Source: Streptomyces sp. YIM 121038 (lineage in GTDB: Bacteria > Actinomycetota > Actinomycetes > Streptomycetales > Streptomycetaceae). Taken from it: 64,000 nucleotides of DNA. The notes under the pieces are model-generated. The model was not told where the DNA came from and did not search any database. It was given only the letters and a program-made list of their open reading frames with translations. The position numbers and the translations under genes are program-made. Below, in pieces: positions 8,113-17,267 of the stretch. The first letter of the stretch is position 1; every line of letters begins with the position of its first letter. The DNA lies in the NCBI RefSeq assembly GCF_006088715.1, contig NZ_CP030771.1, positions 2,728,001-2,792,000 of the forward strand, given 5' to 3'.

Positions 8113-10614
8113 TCAGCCCTGTTCGGCCTTGCGGCGCACGCGCAGGGCCCGGGCCAGGTCGTCGAGCTGGTCGGTGAGGCGGCGGCGCAGCGCCGGGGTG
8201 AGGTCGGTGCGGGCGAGGCAGGCCTCGCCGAGGCGCAGGGTCTCGTCGTCGACGGCGGACGGGAAGGCGTGGCGGCCCGTGGCGTCGGCGATGGCGGGGC
8301 CGCGCCGGGCGGCGAGGTCCACGGCGTCGTCGAAGTAGCGGGCCAGGTAGGGGCGTACGAGGTCGTCCTGTTCGGGCTGCCAGAAGCCCTGGGCGGTGGC
8401 GATGAACAGGGAGTTGGACAGGTCGTCGGTGGTGAACATGGCGTCCCAGGCGCGGCGTTTGGCGTCGGGGTCGGGCAGGGCGGCGCGGCAGCGGGCGGCG
8501 CCTTCCTGGCCGGTGGCGCTGGGGTCGCGGCGCAGTTCGGCGGCGATGGTGTCCTCGTCGGCCTCGCCGAGGACGGCGAGGCGGGCGAGGGCGCGCCAGC
8601 GCAGTTCGGGGTCGAGTTCGGGTCCGCCGGGTACGGCGCCCTGGGCGAGCCAGGTGTTGAGGGGCTCGGCCTGGGTGGCGGCGTCGATGAGGCCGCGTAC
8701 GGCGATGAGGCGCAGGCCGGGGTCGGAGCCGTCCTCGGTGTGGCGGACGATGTCGTGGCAGAGGGCGTCGAGGGTGGCGCGGGCGGCGGGCCTGCGGGCG
8801 CGGGGGGTGTAGTGGTCGGCGATGACGGTGCCCGCGAAGGTGAGGACGCCGGAGACGAGGGCGAGGTCGGTCTCGGCGGGCAGGTGGGTGCGGGCGGTGT
8901 CGAGGTAGACGGCGGGTTCGAGGTCGCCGTCGCGGACCATGTCGCGCAGCGCGTTCCACAGGACGGCGCGGGTGAGCGGGTCGGGCACGCTGGACAGCGA
9001 GCGCAGGGCGGTGTCCTGGGAGACCGGGTCGAGGCGGATCTTGGCGTACGTGAGGTCGTGGTCGTTGGGGACGACGAGGGCGGGGCAGCCGCCGTCGCGC
9101 GGGGTGGGCGGGGACTGTTCGGGCAGGTCCGTCTCGTAGCGTTCGCGCAGGACGAGCTGGCGGCCGTCGGAGAGGTCGCGGTCGTAGACGCCGACGGCGA
9201 CGCGGTGGGGGCGGCTGCCGTCGCGGTCGAGGCGCAGGGTCCAGGAGCGGCCGCTGTGGCTGACGGTGGGGGTGAAGGTGTCGACGCCGGTGGTGCGCAG
9301 CCAGGCCTCGGCCCAGGCGTGGACGTCGCGGTCGGTGGCGGAGGCGAGGTTGTCGATGAAGTCGGCGAGGGTGGCGTTGGCGAACTTGTGGCGGGCGAAG
9401 TGGGCGTTGATGCCCGCGAGGAAGTCCTTCTCGCCGAGCCAGGCGACGAGCTGGCGCAGGGCGCTGGCGCCCTTGGCGTAGGAGATGCCGTCGAAGTTGA
9501 GCAGGGCGGACGCGGTGTCGGGCACGGCGTCGGGGGCGGGGGCGACGGGGTGGGTGGAGGGGCGCTGGTCGGCGTCGTAGCCCCAGGACTTGCGGGCGAC
9601 GCCGAAGTCGACCCAGGTGTCCGTGAAGCGACTGGCTTCGGTGAGGGTCTGGTAGCCCATGTACTCGGCGAAGGACTCGTTGAGCCAGATGTCGTCCCAC
9701 CACTTGAGGGTCACCAGGTCGCCGAACCACATGTGGGCCATCTCGTGGGCGACGACCATGGCGCGGGTCTGGCGCTGGGTGTCGGTGACGGCGGAGCGGT
9801 AGACGAATTCGTCGCGGAAGGTGACGAGGCCGGGGTTCTCCATGGCGCCGGCGTTGAACTCGGGGACGAACGCCTGGTCGTAGGAGTCGAAGGGGTAGGG
9901 CTCGGCGAACTTCTCGTGGTAGCGGTCGAAGCAGGCGCGGGTGACGTCGAGCAGTTCGTCGGCGTCGGCGTCGAGGTGGGGGGCGAGGGAGCGGCGGCAG
10001 TGGAGGCCGAAGGGCAGGCCGCGGTGTTCGGTGCGCACGGAGTGCCAGGGGCCCGCGGCGACGGCCACGAGGTAGGTGGGCAGCGGGGGTGTGGGGGCGG
10101 CCTTCCAGGTGCCGCCGCCGGTGTGCTCGGTGACGCTGTTGGCGAGGACGGTCCAGCTCTGGGGCGCGGTGACGTCCAGCTGGAAGACGGCCTTCAGGTC
10201 GGGCTGGTCGAAGGCGGCGAAGACGCGCTGGATGTCGTCGAGGAAGAGCTGGGTGTAGACGTACGTCTCGCCGTCGCTGGGGTCGGTGAAGCGGTGCAGG
10301 CCCTCGCCGGTGCGGGAGTAGCGCATGGCGGCCTCGACGGTGAGCCGGTGCTCCCCCGCGGTGAGGCCGGTCAGGGGGAGCCTGTTGTCCGTCAGGGTGC
10401 CCGGGTCGAGGGGGGTGCCGTCGAGCGTGACGGAGCGCAGGTGCGCGGGCTTCAACTCGACGAACGTGTCGCCGTCCGCGGCGGCGGTGAAGGTGATCGC
10501 CGTGCGGGAGTCGAAGGTCTCCTCGCCGGTGGTGAGATCGAGGGCGATCTCGTACCGCCGGACGTCGAGGAGCTGGGCTCGGGTCTGCGCTTCGTCGCGC
10601 GTCAGTGCGGGCAT
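8113..10614 (-). CDS. pepN: Aminopeptidase N (M1 family)
   Basis: An 833-residue cytosolic zinc aminopeptidase that removes N-terminal residues from peptides. The exopeptidase motif GAMENPG and zinc motif HEMAHMW, with the downstream Glu in WLNESFAEYMG, are all present. Length fits the actinobacterial PepN type. The start ATG at 10614 gives the expected MPALTRDEAQ opening, but the ribosome site is weak. Genes on both sides are on the same strand but separated by a terminator (left) and 84 bases (right), so it probably has its own transcript. Confidence 0.96.
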   Translation of the reverse strand: MPALTRDEAQTRAQLLDVRRYEIALDLTTGEETFDSRTAITFTAAADGDTFVELKPAHLRSVTLDGTPLDPGTLTDNRLPLTGLTAGEHRLTVEAAMRYSRTGEGLHRFTDPSDGETYVYTQLFLDDIQRVFAAFDQPDLKAVFQLDVTAPQSWTVLANSVTEHTGGGTWKAAPTPPLPTYLVAVAAGPWHSVRTEHRGLPFGLHCRRSLAPHLDADADELLDVTRACFDRYHEKFAEPYPFDSYDQAFVPEFNAGAMENPGLVTFRDEFVYRSAVTDTQRQTRAMVVAHEMAHMWFGDLVTLKWWDDIWLNESFAEYMGYQTLTEASRFTDTWVDFGVARKSWGYDADQRPSTHPVAPAPDAVPDTASALLNFDGISYAKGASALRQLVAWLGEKDFLAGINAHFARHKFANATLADFIDNLASATDRDVHAWAEAWLRTTGVDTFTPTVSHSGRSWTLRLDRDGSRPHRVAVGVYDRDLSDGRQLVLRERYETDLPEQSPPTPRDGGCPALVVPNDHDLTYAKIRLDPVSQDTALRSLSSVPDPLTRAVLWNALRDMVRDGDLEPAVYLDTARTHLPAETDLALVSGVLTFAGTVIADHYTPRARRPAARATLDALCHDIVRHTEDGSDPGLRLIAVRGLIDAATQAEPLNTWLAQGAVPGGPELDPELRWRALARLAVLGEADEDTIAAELRRDPSATGQEGAARCRAALPDPDAKRRAWDAMFTTDDLSNSLFIATAQGFWQPEQDDLVRPYLARYFDDAVDLAARRGPAIADATGRHAFPSAVDDETLRLGEACLARTDLTPALRRRLTDQLDDLARALRVRRKAEQG

Positions 10615-10698
10615 CTGGCCATGGTGCCTGATGCGGCGGGGCGCCTGGCAGGGGGTGGCCCGGCCGGGGAGGGGCTTGTTCGCGGGGGTGCGCGCCGC

Positions 10699-11076
10699 TC
10701 AGGCCTTCTCGTTGGCGATGGTCTCGTGGTGGCGGATGACCTCGGCGATGATGAAGTTCAGGAACTTCTCCGCGAAGGCGGGGTCCAGTTTGGCGTTCTC
10801 GGCCAGTTCGCGCAGCCGGGCGATCTGGCGGGACTCGCGGGCCGGGTCGGCGGGGGGCAGCTGGTGGTTGGCCTTGAGGTGGCCGACCTGCTGGGTGCAC
10901 TTGAACCGTTCGGCGAGCATGTGGACGACCGCGGCGTCGATGTTGTCGATGCTGTCGCGCAGTCGGCCCAGCTCGGCGAGCACGGCGGGGTCGGCAGGAG
11001 CGGCGGGAGCGGCGGCGTCGGCGGGAGCGGTGGGGTCGGCAGGGGCGGCGGGGTCGGCGGGGTGGTTCGTGGTCAT
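10699..11076 (-). CDS. Chorismate mutase, AroQ type
   Basis: A 125-residue protein with the all-helical AroQ fold, converting chorismate to prephenate for phenylalanine and tyrosine. Conserved features are LRDSIDNIDAAVVHMLAERF, the KANHQLPPADPARESRQI stretch and a C-terminal FIIAEVIRHHE helix. The first 40 residues are an Ala/Pro/Asp low-complexity leader made of PADPA- and APA-type repeats, encoded by GC-rich near-repeats, probably a disordered tail. The ATG at 11076 is used; the ribosome site is weak. Its stop lies 84 bases before pepN on the same strand. Confidence 0.92.
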   Translation of the reverse strand: MTTNHPADPAAPADPTAPADAAAPAAPADPAVLAELGRLRDSIDNIDAAVVHMLAERFKCTQQVGHLKANHQLPPADPARESRQIARLRELAENAKLDPAFAEKFLNFIIAEVIRHHETIANEKA

Positions 11077-11087
11077 GGCATGGGAGC

Positions 11088-11987
11088 CTACGTTGCCGCG
11101 CCGGGGCCGCCGGAGGTGAGCATGGGCGGGTCGTCGGGGTCGGGGACCTGCCGTGACCAGCCGCCGGGCACGGTGCGGCCCTGCTGGGCGCGGAAGCGCA
11201 CCGGGGCCGTGCCGACGCGGCGGGTGAAGAGCCGGGAGAAGTAGGCGGGGTCGTCGTAGCCGACGCGGCGGGCGACGGCGGCGACGGGCAGTTCCGTGGC
11301 GGCGAGGAGTTCCTTGGCGCGGCCGAGGCGGATGCCGAGGAGGTAGTCCTTGGGGCTGCACCCGGCGCCGCGGCGTACGGCGGTGCGCAGCTCGGCGGGG
11401 GTCATGCCGTGCCGGGCGGCGTGTTCGGCGATGGACAGCGGCTGGAAGGCGTCGCGGGCCAGGGCCTGGAGGACGGGGTCGCCGTCGGGGGCGAGGTCGG
11501 CGCGGGCGCGGCGCAGGGCGACGAGGAGTTCGTGGACGGCGGCGGCGGTCTCGACCTCCAGGAGGGGGTTGCCGCGGCGGGCGGCGCGGGCGACGCGGGC
11601 GACGACGGCGCGGGCGGCGGCGGGGTCGGCGAGGGCGACGACGGGCCGCTCGGGTTCGATGTAGCCGAGTTCGGTGTAGGTGGCGGTGGCGGGCCCGGCG
11701 AAGTCGACGAAGCACTCGTCCCAGCCGGTGTGCGGGTCGGCGCCGTAGTGGTGGGGCACGCCGGGCACGAGCCAGATCAGGGCGGGCGCGGTGACGGGTG
11801 TGCGGCGGCCGTCGGGGGTGGCGTACCAGCCGCTGCCCGCGCTGACGACGAGGGCGACGTGGTGGTCGAGGGTGCGCGGGCCGACGGCGGGCAGGGTGCC
11901 GTGCTGGAGGCCGACGCCGAGGCACACCAGGCCGAGGCGGTGGTGGACGGGGCTCGGGGTGAAGTACCGCATCCAGGTGTGGTACAT
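11088..11987 (-). CDS. AraC-family transcriptional regulator of the GH35/GH101 locus
   Basis: A 299-residue regulator with an N-terminal cupin sugar-sensing domain (HHVALVVSAGSGWY, APALIWLVPGVPHHY, WDECFVDFAG) and two C-terminal helix-turn-helix motifs (PLSIAEHAARHGM and PVAAVARRVGYDDPAYFSRLF). It is divergent from the GH35 gene, and a direct repeat of GTCCA spaced 21 bp lies between them; the same repeat recurs before the GH101 gene. By analogy with AraC it probably activates both hydrolases on sensing galactose or an O-glycan sugar. The ATG at 11987 has GGGAGGG upstream; an in-frame ATG at 11972 is the alternative. Confidence 0.92.
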   Translation of the reverse strand: MYHTWMRYFTPSPVHHRLGLVCLGVGLQHGTLPAVGPRTLDHHVALVVSAGSGWYATPDGRRTPVTAPALIWLVPGVPHHYGADPHTGWDECFVDFAGPATATYTELGYIEPERPVVALADPAAARAVVARVARAARRGNPLLEVETAAAVHELLVALRRARADLAPDGDPVLQALARDAFQPLSIAEHAARHGMTPAELRTAVRRGAGCSPKDYLLGIRLGRAKELLAATELPVAAVARRVGYDDPAYFSRLFTRRVGTAPVRFRAQQGRTVPGGWSRQVPDPDDPPMLTSGGPGAAT

Positions 11988-12013
11988 CCGCTGCGGCCCT
12001 CCCGGTCCGTCGT

Positions 12014-12053
12014 GTCCGGCCGCGTCCGGAGGGGTCCGTTCGCGTCCGGCCGC
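12014..12053. repeat. Four 10-bp GTCCG units in tandem, upstream of the AraC gene
   Basis: Units GTCCGGCCGC, GTCCGGAGGG, GTCCGTTCGC and GTCCGGCCGC follow each other exactly every 10 bp, preceded by a 9-base partial unit. They lie in the leader of the AraC-family gene, next to its GTCCA operator-like repeat. GTCCG resembles the operator half-site GTCCA. Confidence 0.55.
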
Positions 12054-12056
12054 GCC

Positions 12057-12089
12057 TAGTCCAATCGGGCTCGATCTTTGTCCATGGAC
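12057..12089. promoter_or_regulatory. Candidate AraC-type operator, GH35 side
   Basis: TAGTCCAA at 12057-12064 and TTTGTCCATGG ending 12087 give two GTCCA half-sites starting 21 bp apart, the spacing of AraC I1/I2 half-sites. The second half is inside the palindrome GTCCATGGAC (12080-12089). The site is 57-89 bp upstream of the GH35 start, and the same elements recur before GH101. Confidence 0.6.
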
Positions 12090-12145
12090 CGGGCCGCCCG
12101 CCAGAGGCAATCGTGGCGGCTGTCAGCGGACCGGGAGGGGACAGG

Positions 12146-13897
12146 ATGAACGGCTTCAGGGTGGGCGAGGACGGCTTCGAGGTGGGCGGGCGGCCGGTGC
12201 GGCTGCTGTCCGGGGCGCTGCACTACTTCCGGGTGCACGAGGCGCAGTGGGGGCACCGGCTCGCGATGCTGCGGGCGATGGGCCTCAACTGCGTGGAGAC
12301 GTACGTGCCGTGGAACGTGCACGAGCCGCGTCCCGGGGAGTTCCACGACGTGGAGGCGCTCGGCCGGTTCCTGGACGCCGCGCACCGCGAGGGCTTGTGG
12401 GCGATCGTGCGGCCGGGCCCGTACATCTGTGCCGAGTGGGACAACGGGGGGCTTCCGGCGTGGCTGACCGGGGAGCCGGGGGCGCGGGTGCGCACCCGGG
12501 ACGCGCGCTATCTGGAGCGGGTGGAGCGCTGGTTCGCGCGGCTGCTTCCGCAGGTCGTGGCGCGGCAGCACGACCGGGGCGGCCCGGTGGTCCTGGTGCA
12601 GGTCGAGAACGAGTACGGCAGCTACGGCTCGGACGGGGTGTACTTGCGCGCGCTCACGGAGCTGCTGCGCGGCCTCGGGGTCACGGCGGAGCTGTGCACG
12701 TCGGACGGGCCGGAGGACCACATGCTGACGGGCGGGAGCGTGCCGGGTGTCCTGGCGACGGTGAACTTCGGCTCGCGGGCGCGGGAGGGCTTCGACGGCT
12801 TGCGGCGGCACCGGCCCGTGGGGCCGCTGATGTGCATGGAGTTCTGGTGCGGCTGGTTCGACCACTGGGGTGCGGAGCACATCGTGCGCGAGCCGCGGGA
12901 CGCGGCCGGGGCGCTGCGGGAGATCCTGGAGTGCGGGGCGTCAGTGAACCTGTACATGGCGCACGGCGGGACGAGCTTCGCCGGGTGGGCGGGGGCGAAC
13001 CGGGACGGCGGGGCGCTGCACGACGGCGCCCTGCAGCCGGACGTGACGTCCTACGACTACGACGCGCCGGTCGACGAGCGCGGGCGGCCCACGGAGAAGT
13101 TCTGGCTGTTCCGTGAGGTCCTCGCCGGGTACGCGGAGGGGCCGCTGCCGGAGCCGCCGCCCGCTCCCGCGGCCCTGGGCGCGCCCGTCGTGGCGCGGCT
13201 CGGCGAGTGGGCTCCGCTGGACGCGGTGGCCGCACGCCTGGGCGGGCCCGAGGCCGAGCACGCGGTGCCGCCCACGTTCGAGGAGCTGGGGGTCGACCGT
13301 GGCCTGGTGCGCTACTCCTTCACGCTGCCCGCGCCGCGCGGGCCGTATCCGCTGAGCGTGCCGGGTCTTCGGGACCGGGCCGTGGTGTACGTCGACGGGG
13401 TGCGGGCCGGGGTGCTGACCGAGGACTCCCCCGTTCTGCCCGCCCCGGTGCCCGGGGGTGCGCGGGTCGAGCTGTGGGTGGAGTCCCTGGGGCGGGTCAG
13501 CTACGGGCCCCGGCTCGGGGAGGCGAAGGGGCTCACGGGCGGGGTGCTGCACGAGCGGCAGTACGTGCACGGGGTGCGGGCGGTGGGGGTGCCGCTGGGG
13601 GCGTTCGAGGAGGCGTCGGCGGTGCGGGGCGTGCCCGCGGGCGGTGCCGCGCGGGGCCGCCCGGGGCTGTACCGGGGCGTCGTCGAGGTGGGCGTCCCCG
13701 GTGACGCCCACCTCGAACTTCCCGGCTGGACGCGGGGGTTCGTGTGGGTGAACGGCTTCTGCCTCGGGCGGTACTGGGAGGTGGGGCCGCAGCGGGGGCT
13801 GTACGTGCCGGGGCCGGTGCTGCGGGAGGGGGCGAACGCGGTGTGGGTGCTTGAGGTGGAGGGGGTGGGGGGTCCGGCGGAGGTGCGGCTGGGGTAG
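12146..13897 (+). CDS. Beta-galactosidase, glycoside hydrolase family 35
   Basis: A 583-residue intracellular GH35 enzyme; no signal peptide is seen. The barrel starts with LLSGALHYFRV and NCVETYVPWNVHEP. The acid/base Glu is in VLVQVENEYGSYG and the nucleophile Glu in LMCMEFWCGWFDHWG. C-terminal beta domains contain FVWVNGFCLGRYWEVGPQ. GH35 enzymes often prefer beta-1,3-linked galactose, which would suit the Gal-beta-1,3-GalNAc released by the convergent GH101 enzyme. The start is the ATG at 12146 with GGGAGGGG nearby. Divergent from the AraC regulator. Confidence 0.95.
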   Translation: MNGFRVGEDGFEVGGRPVRLLSGALHYFRVHEAQWGHRLAMLRAMGLNCVETYVPWNVHEPRPGEFHDVEALGRFLDAAHREGLWAIVRPGPYICAEWDNGGLPAWLTGEPGARVRTRDARYLERVERWFARLLPQVVARQHDRGGPVVLVQVENEYGSYGSDGVYLRALTELLRGLGVTAELCTSDGPEDHMLTGGSVPGVLATVNFGSRAREGFDGLRRHRPVGPLMCMEFWCGWFDHWGAEHIVREPRDAAGALREILECGASVNLYMAHGGTSFAGWAGANRDGGALHDGALQPDVTSYDYDAPVDERGRPTEKFWLFREVLAGYAEGPLPEPPPAPAALGAPVVARLGEWAPLDAVAARLGGPEAEHAVPPTFEELGVDRGLVRYSFTLPAPRGPYPLSVPGLRDRAVVYVDGVRAGVLTEDSPVLPAPVPGGARVELWVESLGRVSYGPRLGEAKGLTGGVLHERQYVHGVRAVGVPLGAFEEASAVRGVPAGGAARGRPGLYRGVVEVGVPGDAHLELPGWTRGFVWVNGFCLGRYWEVGPQRGLYVPGPVLREGANAVWVLEVEGVGGPAEVRLG

Positions 13898-13904
13898 CCC
13901 TCGC

Positions 13905-14050
13905 GGTGCGCCCCAGGCCCGCCCCTTCCCGATCCGGGGCCGCCGCCCCCGGGCCCCCGCTTTTCGGCGCTCCGCGCCTCGTCCTCAAACGCCGGACGGG
14001 CTGAAACTGTCGCCGGTTGCGGCGACATGTCAGCCCTCCGGCGTTCGAGG
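13905..14050. repeat. Intergenic repeat family A with large hairpin, between GH35 and GH101
   Basis: The 160-base gap between the convergent GH35 and GH101 genes holds an intact family A element. Its end, CCTCAAACGCCGGACGGGCT at 13983-14002, pairs with 14030-14050 (one mismatch, one bulge) around an inner TGTCGCC/GGCGACA stem (14009-14028). It probably terminates both genes. The same sequence, reversed, is found inside a coding region at 41851-41948. Confidence 0.75.
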
Positions 14051-14057
14051 AGCGGGG

Positions 14058-17000
14058 TCACGCCTCGCGGACCTCGAACGCGTCCAGGACGAATTCCGCC
14101 TTCCCGTCTCCCCTGACCTTGCGCAGGCCCACCCAGGCCTCGCCCTCCCCCGGCGCGGTGAACTCGTAGGTGTGGGTGGCGGGGGCGTGGGCCGCCGGGA
14201 GGGGTTCGCGGGAGAGTTCGCGGGGGTCGGGGGTGTCGACGGCGGTCACCCAGGCGTACTGGCCCGCGGTCTCGTTCTCGTAGCGGAAGGACACCCGGTA
14301 GCGCTTCCCGGCGGCGAACCGGACGGTGTGCGGCACGGTGCGGTAGACGAGGCCCTCGTTCTCGCCGCGGGACTTGAGGGACTGGCCGCCGTCCACGACG
14401 TCGTCGACGGCCTTGCCGTTCCAGCCGCGCTGGGTGAACGGGGCGTGCCGCTGCGCGATGTGGGTGCGCGGGTCGGTGACTCCCCCGGCGTCGCCCTTGA
14501 CGAAGGGCCCCCAGCCCTGGGGCACGTGCTCGAAGTCCTCGCGGCACAGGACGCCTCGGGGCAGGCGGGGCGCGGGCGCGGCGGGCACGACGCGGACGTT
14601 GTCGAAGCGGACGCGGGCCCGCCCGGGGGCGGCGCGCAGCGCGAGTCGGACGGGGCCGCCGCCCTCGGGCACGGTGAAGGGGGTGAACAGGCGCTGGAAG
14701 CGGGTGCCGTGCTTGCGGTCGGCGGCGACGTGGTTCCCGGCGGTGGAGGTGGCGGTGCGGTTCGCGGCGGTGACGCCGTCGGCGGTGCGGACCTCCAGGG
14801 TCGCGGTGCGCTCCTCGCCCGCCCGCTCGCCGACTTCGACCTGGACGGAGGCGACGTACGGGCCGGGGGCGAGGCGGCGCAGGCGCTGGGTGACGGAGGC
14901 GGCGGCGCCGGGGGCGATGACCAGTTCGTGGTCGCCCAGGGCGCTGCGGACGACGGTGGCGGGCCCGGTGGCCTGCCAGGCGTCCAGGGTGCCCGCGTGG
15001 AAGCCGGGGTCGCGCAGTGGGGTGCCCTGGCCCCAGTCGGGGTCGGGCAGGGCGCGGGGGCGGGTGCGGTACACGACGTAGGGCTGGTCGGCGCGGGCGT
15101 CGACGGTGATCTTCCCGGCGCGTACGGGCAGGGCGCGTTCGTGGACGCGGCCCTGGTCGGTGAGGCGGTACAGGTGCACGGTGCGGGTGCCCGCCCAGCC
15201 GCGGGGCAGGGTCCAGCGGCTGCTGCCGCCGCGGGGGTTGTAGTGGTAGAGCTTCGCGGGGTCGGTGGCGCGGCGGGGTTCCCAGGGCAGCAGGTAGGTG
15301 CCGTCGTCGTAGACGGGGTGGCCGTCGGTGGTGATGCGGCGGGTGCCGCCGGTGTCGGTCACGGAGGTGGCGCCCGCGCCGAAGAAGGTGATCTCGTGTG
15401 CGGTCCAGGTTCTGATGGGGTGGGCCTGGAGGTACTTGGCGGGCAGCGCGTGGGTCCAGATCAGCCGGTGGAACGCGGTCCAGTCGGTCTTGCCGACCCA
15501 GCCCTCGTAGTTGCCCATGCGGGCGATGCCGAGGAGGGTGGGCCACTTGTCGGCGAAGACGTCCTTCTGGTGGTGGCGGATGAAGCGGATCAGCTGGGAG
15601 TTGATGCCGCGTGAGGTGTCGGGGCCGTAGTCGGTCTCGGTGGCCCAGTGGGACCAGACCGCCGAGCGTTCGAAGCCGTGGCCCCATTCGGTGGTGACGG
15701 TCCAGCCCTGGTCGCGCAGGGCGCGCTGGAGGCGGTCGGAGGTCCAGCCGGACTCGCGGAACACGTCGATGTAGAGGGTGTCGAGCGCGCGGTGGGTCTC
15801 GCGGCGCAGGTCGGCGAAGCGGCCGGCGATGTCGCCGGAGACGAGGTCGCGGCGCTGGTCGATGCGGTAGCTCTGGTCGAGCCAGTCCCACTGTTCGTTG
15901 CTCTTGTCGACGAGCTTCTCGGAGAAGGCGCGGGCGACGGGGTAGGACTCGGTGGCGTTGACGTGGACGCCGAAGTCGCTGTTCCACTCGGCGCCTTCGC
16001 GGAGCAGGGTGTTGAGGTCGTCCAGGCCGCCTGCGCGGGTGTTGTAGTTGCCCGCGTAGTCGGGGTGGGCGGAGTCGTGGCCCTCGGACTGGTAGCCCTT
16101 GAGGAGGGTGTACTGGCGCAGGCCGTCGGTGGCCAGGTGGATGCGTTTGACCTCGTCGAGGGTGGCGAGGAAGGGGTTGGTGGCCTGTGAGGCGAAGTTG
16201 AAGGGGATGTGCGGGACGACGCGCAGGTGCTGCTCGTCGGCGCCGAGGGGGTTCACCATGATGTCGCGGAAGGCGATCGCGGCGTCCTGCCAGTCGACCT
16301 TGCCGTCGCCGTTGCGGTCGCCGGTGACGACGACGGTGGCGTAGGGCAGCGGTTCGGTGGCGTCGACGGGCGCGGTGGCGGCGCGGTGGGTCCACTGGCC
16401 GGGGGTGAGGCGGGCTTCGGTGCGGCCGTCGGTGCGGAGGGTCTGCCGCCACAGGCGGCCGTTGTCCCAGCTGGTCTCGGCGGTGGGCTTGTCGTAGACG
16501 GTGTTGGTCTCGACGGCGCCGCCGAGCCGGTCGTGCGCGAGCACGGCGTAGGCGCAGCCCGTGGGTGCCTGGGCGGGGGTGTCCGCGGCGAGCCGGACCA
16601 GGGTGTCGCCGCTCTTGGCCTTGTCGAGCTGTACGCGGGCGGCGAGGAGGGTGGCGCCGGGCTGGTCGCTGCGGACGGATAGCAGGGCGAGGCCGGGCAC
16701 GCGGAGGGTGCCGACGCGCAGGGCCGCGGTGTCCCGGATGCGGGTGACGCGCCAGTGGACCTGGCGGCCTTCGACGGAGATCTCCACGTCGACGCGGGTG
16801 CCGCCGTCGAAGGTGAGGACGTAGGCGGCGCGGTCGTCGTGGGTGGTCGCGGTGACCTGTGGGGTGTGCTCCTCGTCGTCGATGAGGAGCGTGGTGACGG
16901 GGTCGGGCTGGGCGTGCAGCACGGCGCCGCTCGCACGGTCGGTGTACGACACGACGCGCGGGAAGGCGGTGGCGACGCGGACGTCGAGGGCGGCCGAGCG

Positions 17001-17150
17001 CAGCACCGCCTCGTCGGCGCGCGGACCGGCGGCGGGCCCGGTGGGCGCGGCGTGCGCCGTGGGCGCGCCCACGGCGGCGCCCAGTGAGGCGAGTGCTCCG
17101 GTGGCGACGACGGCTCTGCGGCTCGGCCCGGACGGCTGTGACGGCAGCAT
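14058..17150 (-). CDS. Secreted endo-alpha-N-acetylgalactosaminidase (GH101)
   Basis: A 1030-residue exported enzyme that releases the core-1 disaccharide Gal-beta-1,3-GalNAc from Ser/Thr of O-glycoproteins. SRRAVVATGALASLG is a Tat-type signal. The family's GDRNGDGKVDWQDAA loop is present; the likely nucleophile Asp is in TLYIDVFRES and the acid/base Glu in VTTEWGHGFE, 26 residues later. C-terminal beta-sandwich domains, probably carbohydrate-binding, follow from about residue 700. The ATG at 17150 precedes the signal directly; an in-frame GTG at 17189 is less likely. A GTCCA direct repeat 68-95 bp upstream matches the GH35 promoter. Confidence 0.93.
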   Translation of the reverse strand: MLPSQPSGPSRRAVVATGALASLGAAVGAPTAHAAPTGPAAGPRADEAVLRSAALDVRVATAFPRVVSYTDRASGAVLHAQPDPVTTLLIDDEEHTPQVTATTHDDRAAYVLTFDGGTRVDVEISVEGRQVHWRVTRIRDTAALRVGTLRVPGLALLSVRSDQPGATLLAARVQLDKAKSGDTLVRLAADTPAQAPTGCAYAVLAHDRLGGAVETNTVYDKPTAETSWDNGRLWRQTLRTDGRTEARLTPGQWTHRAATAPVDATEPLPYATVVVTGDRNGDGKVDWQDAAIAFRDIMVNPLGADEQHLRVVPHIPFNFASQATNPFLATLDEVKRIHLATDGLRQYTLLKGYQSEGHDSAHPDYAGNYNTRAGGLDDLNTLLREGAEWNSDFGVHVNATESYPVARAFSEKLVDKSNEQWDWLDQSYRIDQRRDLVSGDIAGRFADLRRETHRALDTLYIDVFRESGWTSDRLQRALRDQGWTVTTEWGHGFERSAVWSHWATETDYGPDTSRGINSQLIRFIRHHQKDVFADKWPTLLGIARMGNYEGWVGKTDWTAFHRLIWTHALPAKYLQAHPIRTWTAHEITFFGAGATSVTDTGGTRRITTDGHPVYDDGTYLLPWEPRRATDPAKLYHYNPRGGSSRWTLPRGWAGTRTVHLYRLTDQGRVHERALPVRAGKITVDARADQPYVVYRTRPRALPDPDWGQGTPLRDPGFHAGTLDAWQATGPATVVRSALGDHELVIAPGAAASVTQRLRRLAPGPYVASVQVEVGERAGEERTATLEVRTADGVTAANRTATSTAGNHVAADRKHGTRFQRLFTPFTVPEGGGPVRLALRAAPGRARVRFDNVRVVPAAPAPRLPRGVLCREDFEHVPQGWGPFVKGDAGGVTDPRTHIAQRHAPFTQRGWNGKAVDDVVDGGQSLKSRGENEGLVYRTVPHTVRFAAGKRYRVSFRYENETAGQYAWVTAVDTPDPRELSREPLPAAHAPATHTYEFTAPGEGEAWVGLRKVRGDGKAEFVLDAFEVREA

Positions 17151-17217
17151 GAACGCACCCCTTGGTGGGACGGAATTCGTGACGGTCACGATGCGCCGGG
17201 GGCGCGGGGGGCGCCCA

Positions 17218-17251
17218 TGGACAAAGGAGCGGAAGGTGTTGGACTAAGCGC
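17218..17251. promoter_or_regulatory. Candidate AraC-type operator, GH101 side
   Basis: Read on the minus strand: GCGCTTAGTCCAA, 12 bases, then CTTTGTCCATGG. The two GTCCA half-sites (17240-17244 and 17218-17222) are 22 bp apart, and the flanks TAGTCCAA and CTTTGTCCATGG are identical to those before GH35. The distance to the start codon (about 68-95 bp) is also the same. Confidence 0.6.
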
Positions 17252-17267
17252 GGGCCTCGGCGTCAGC

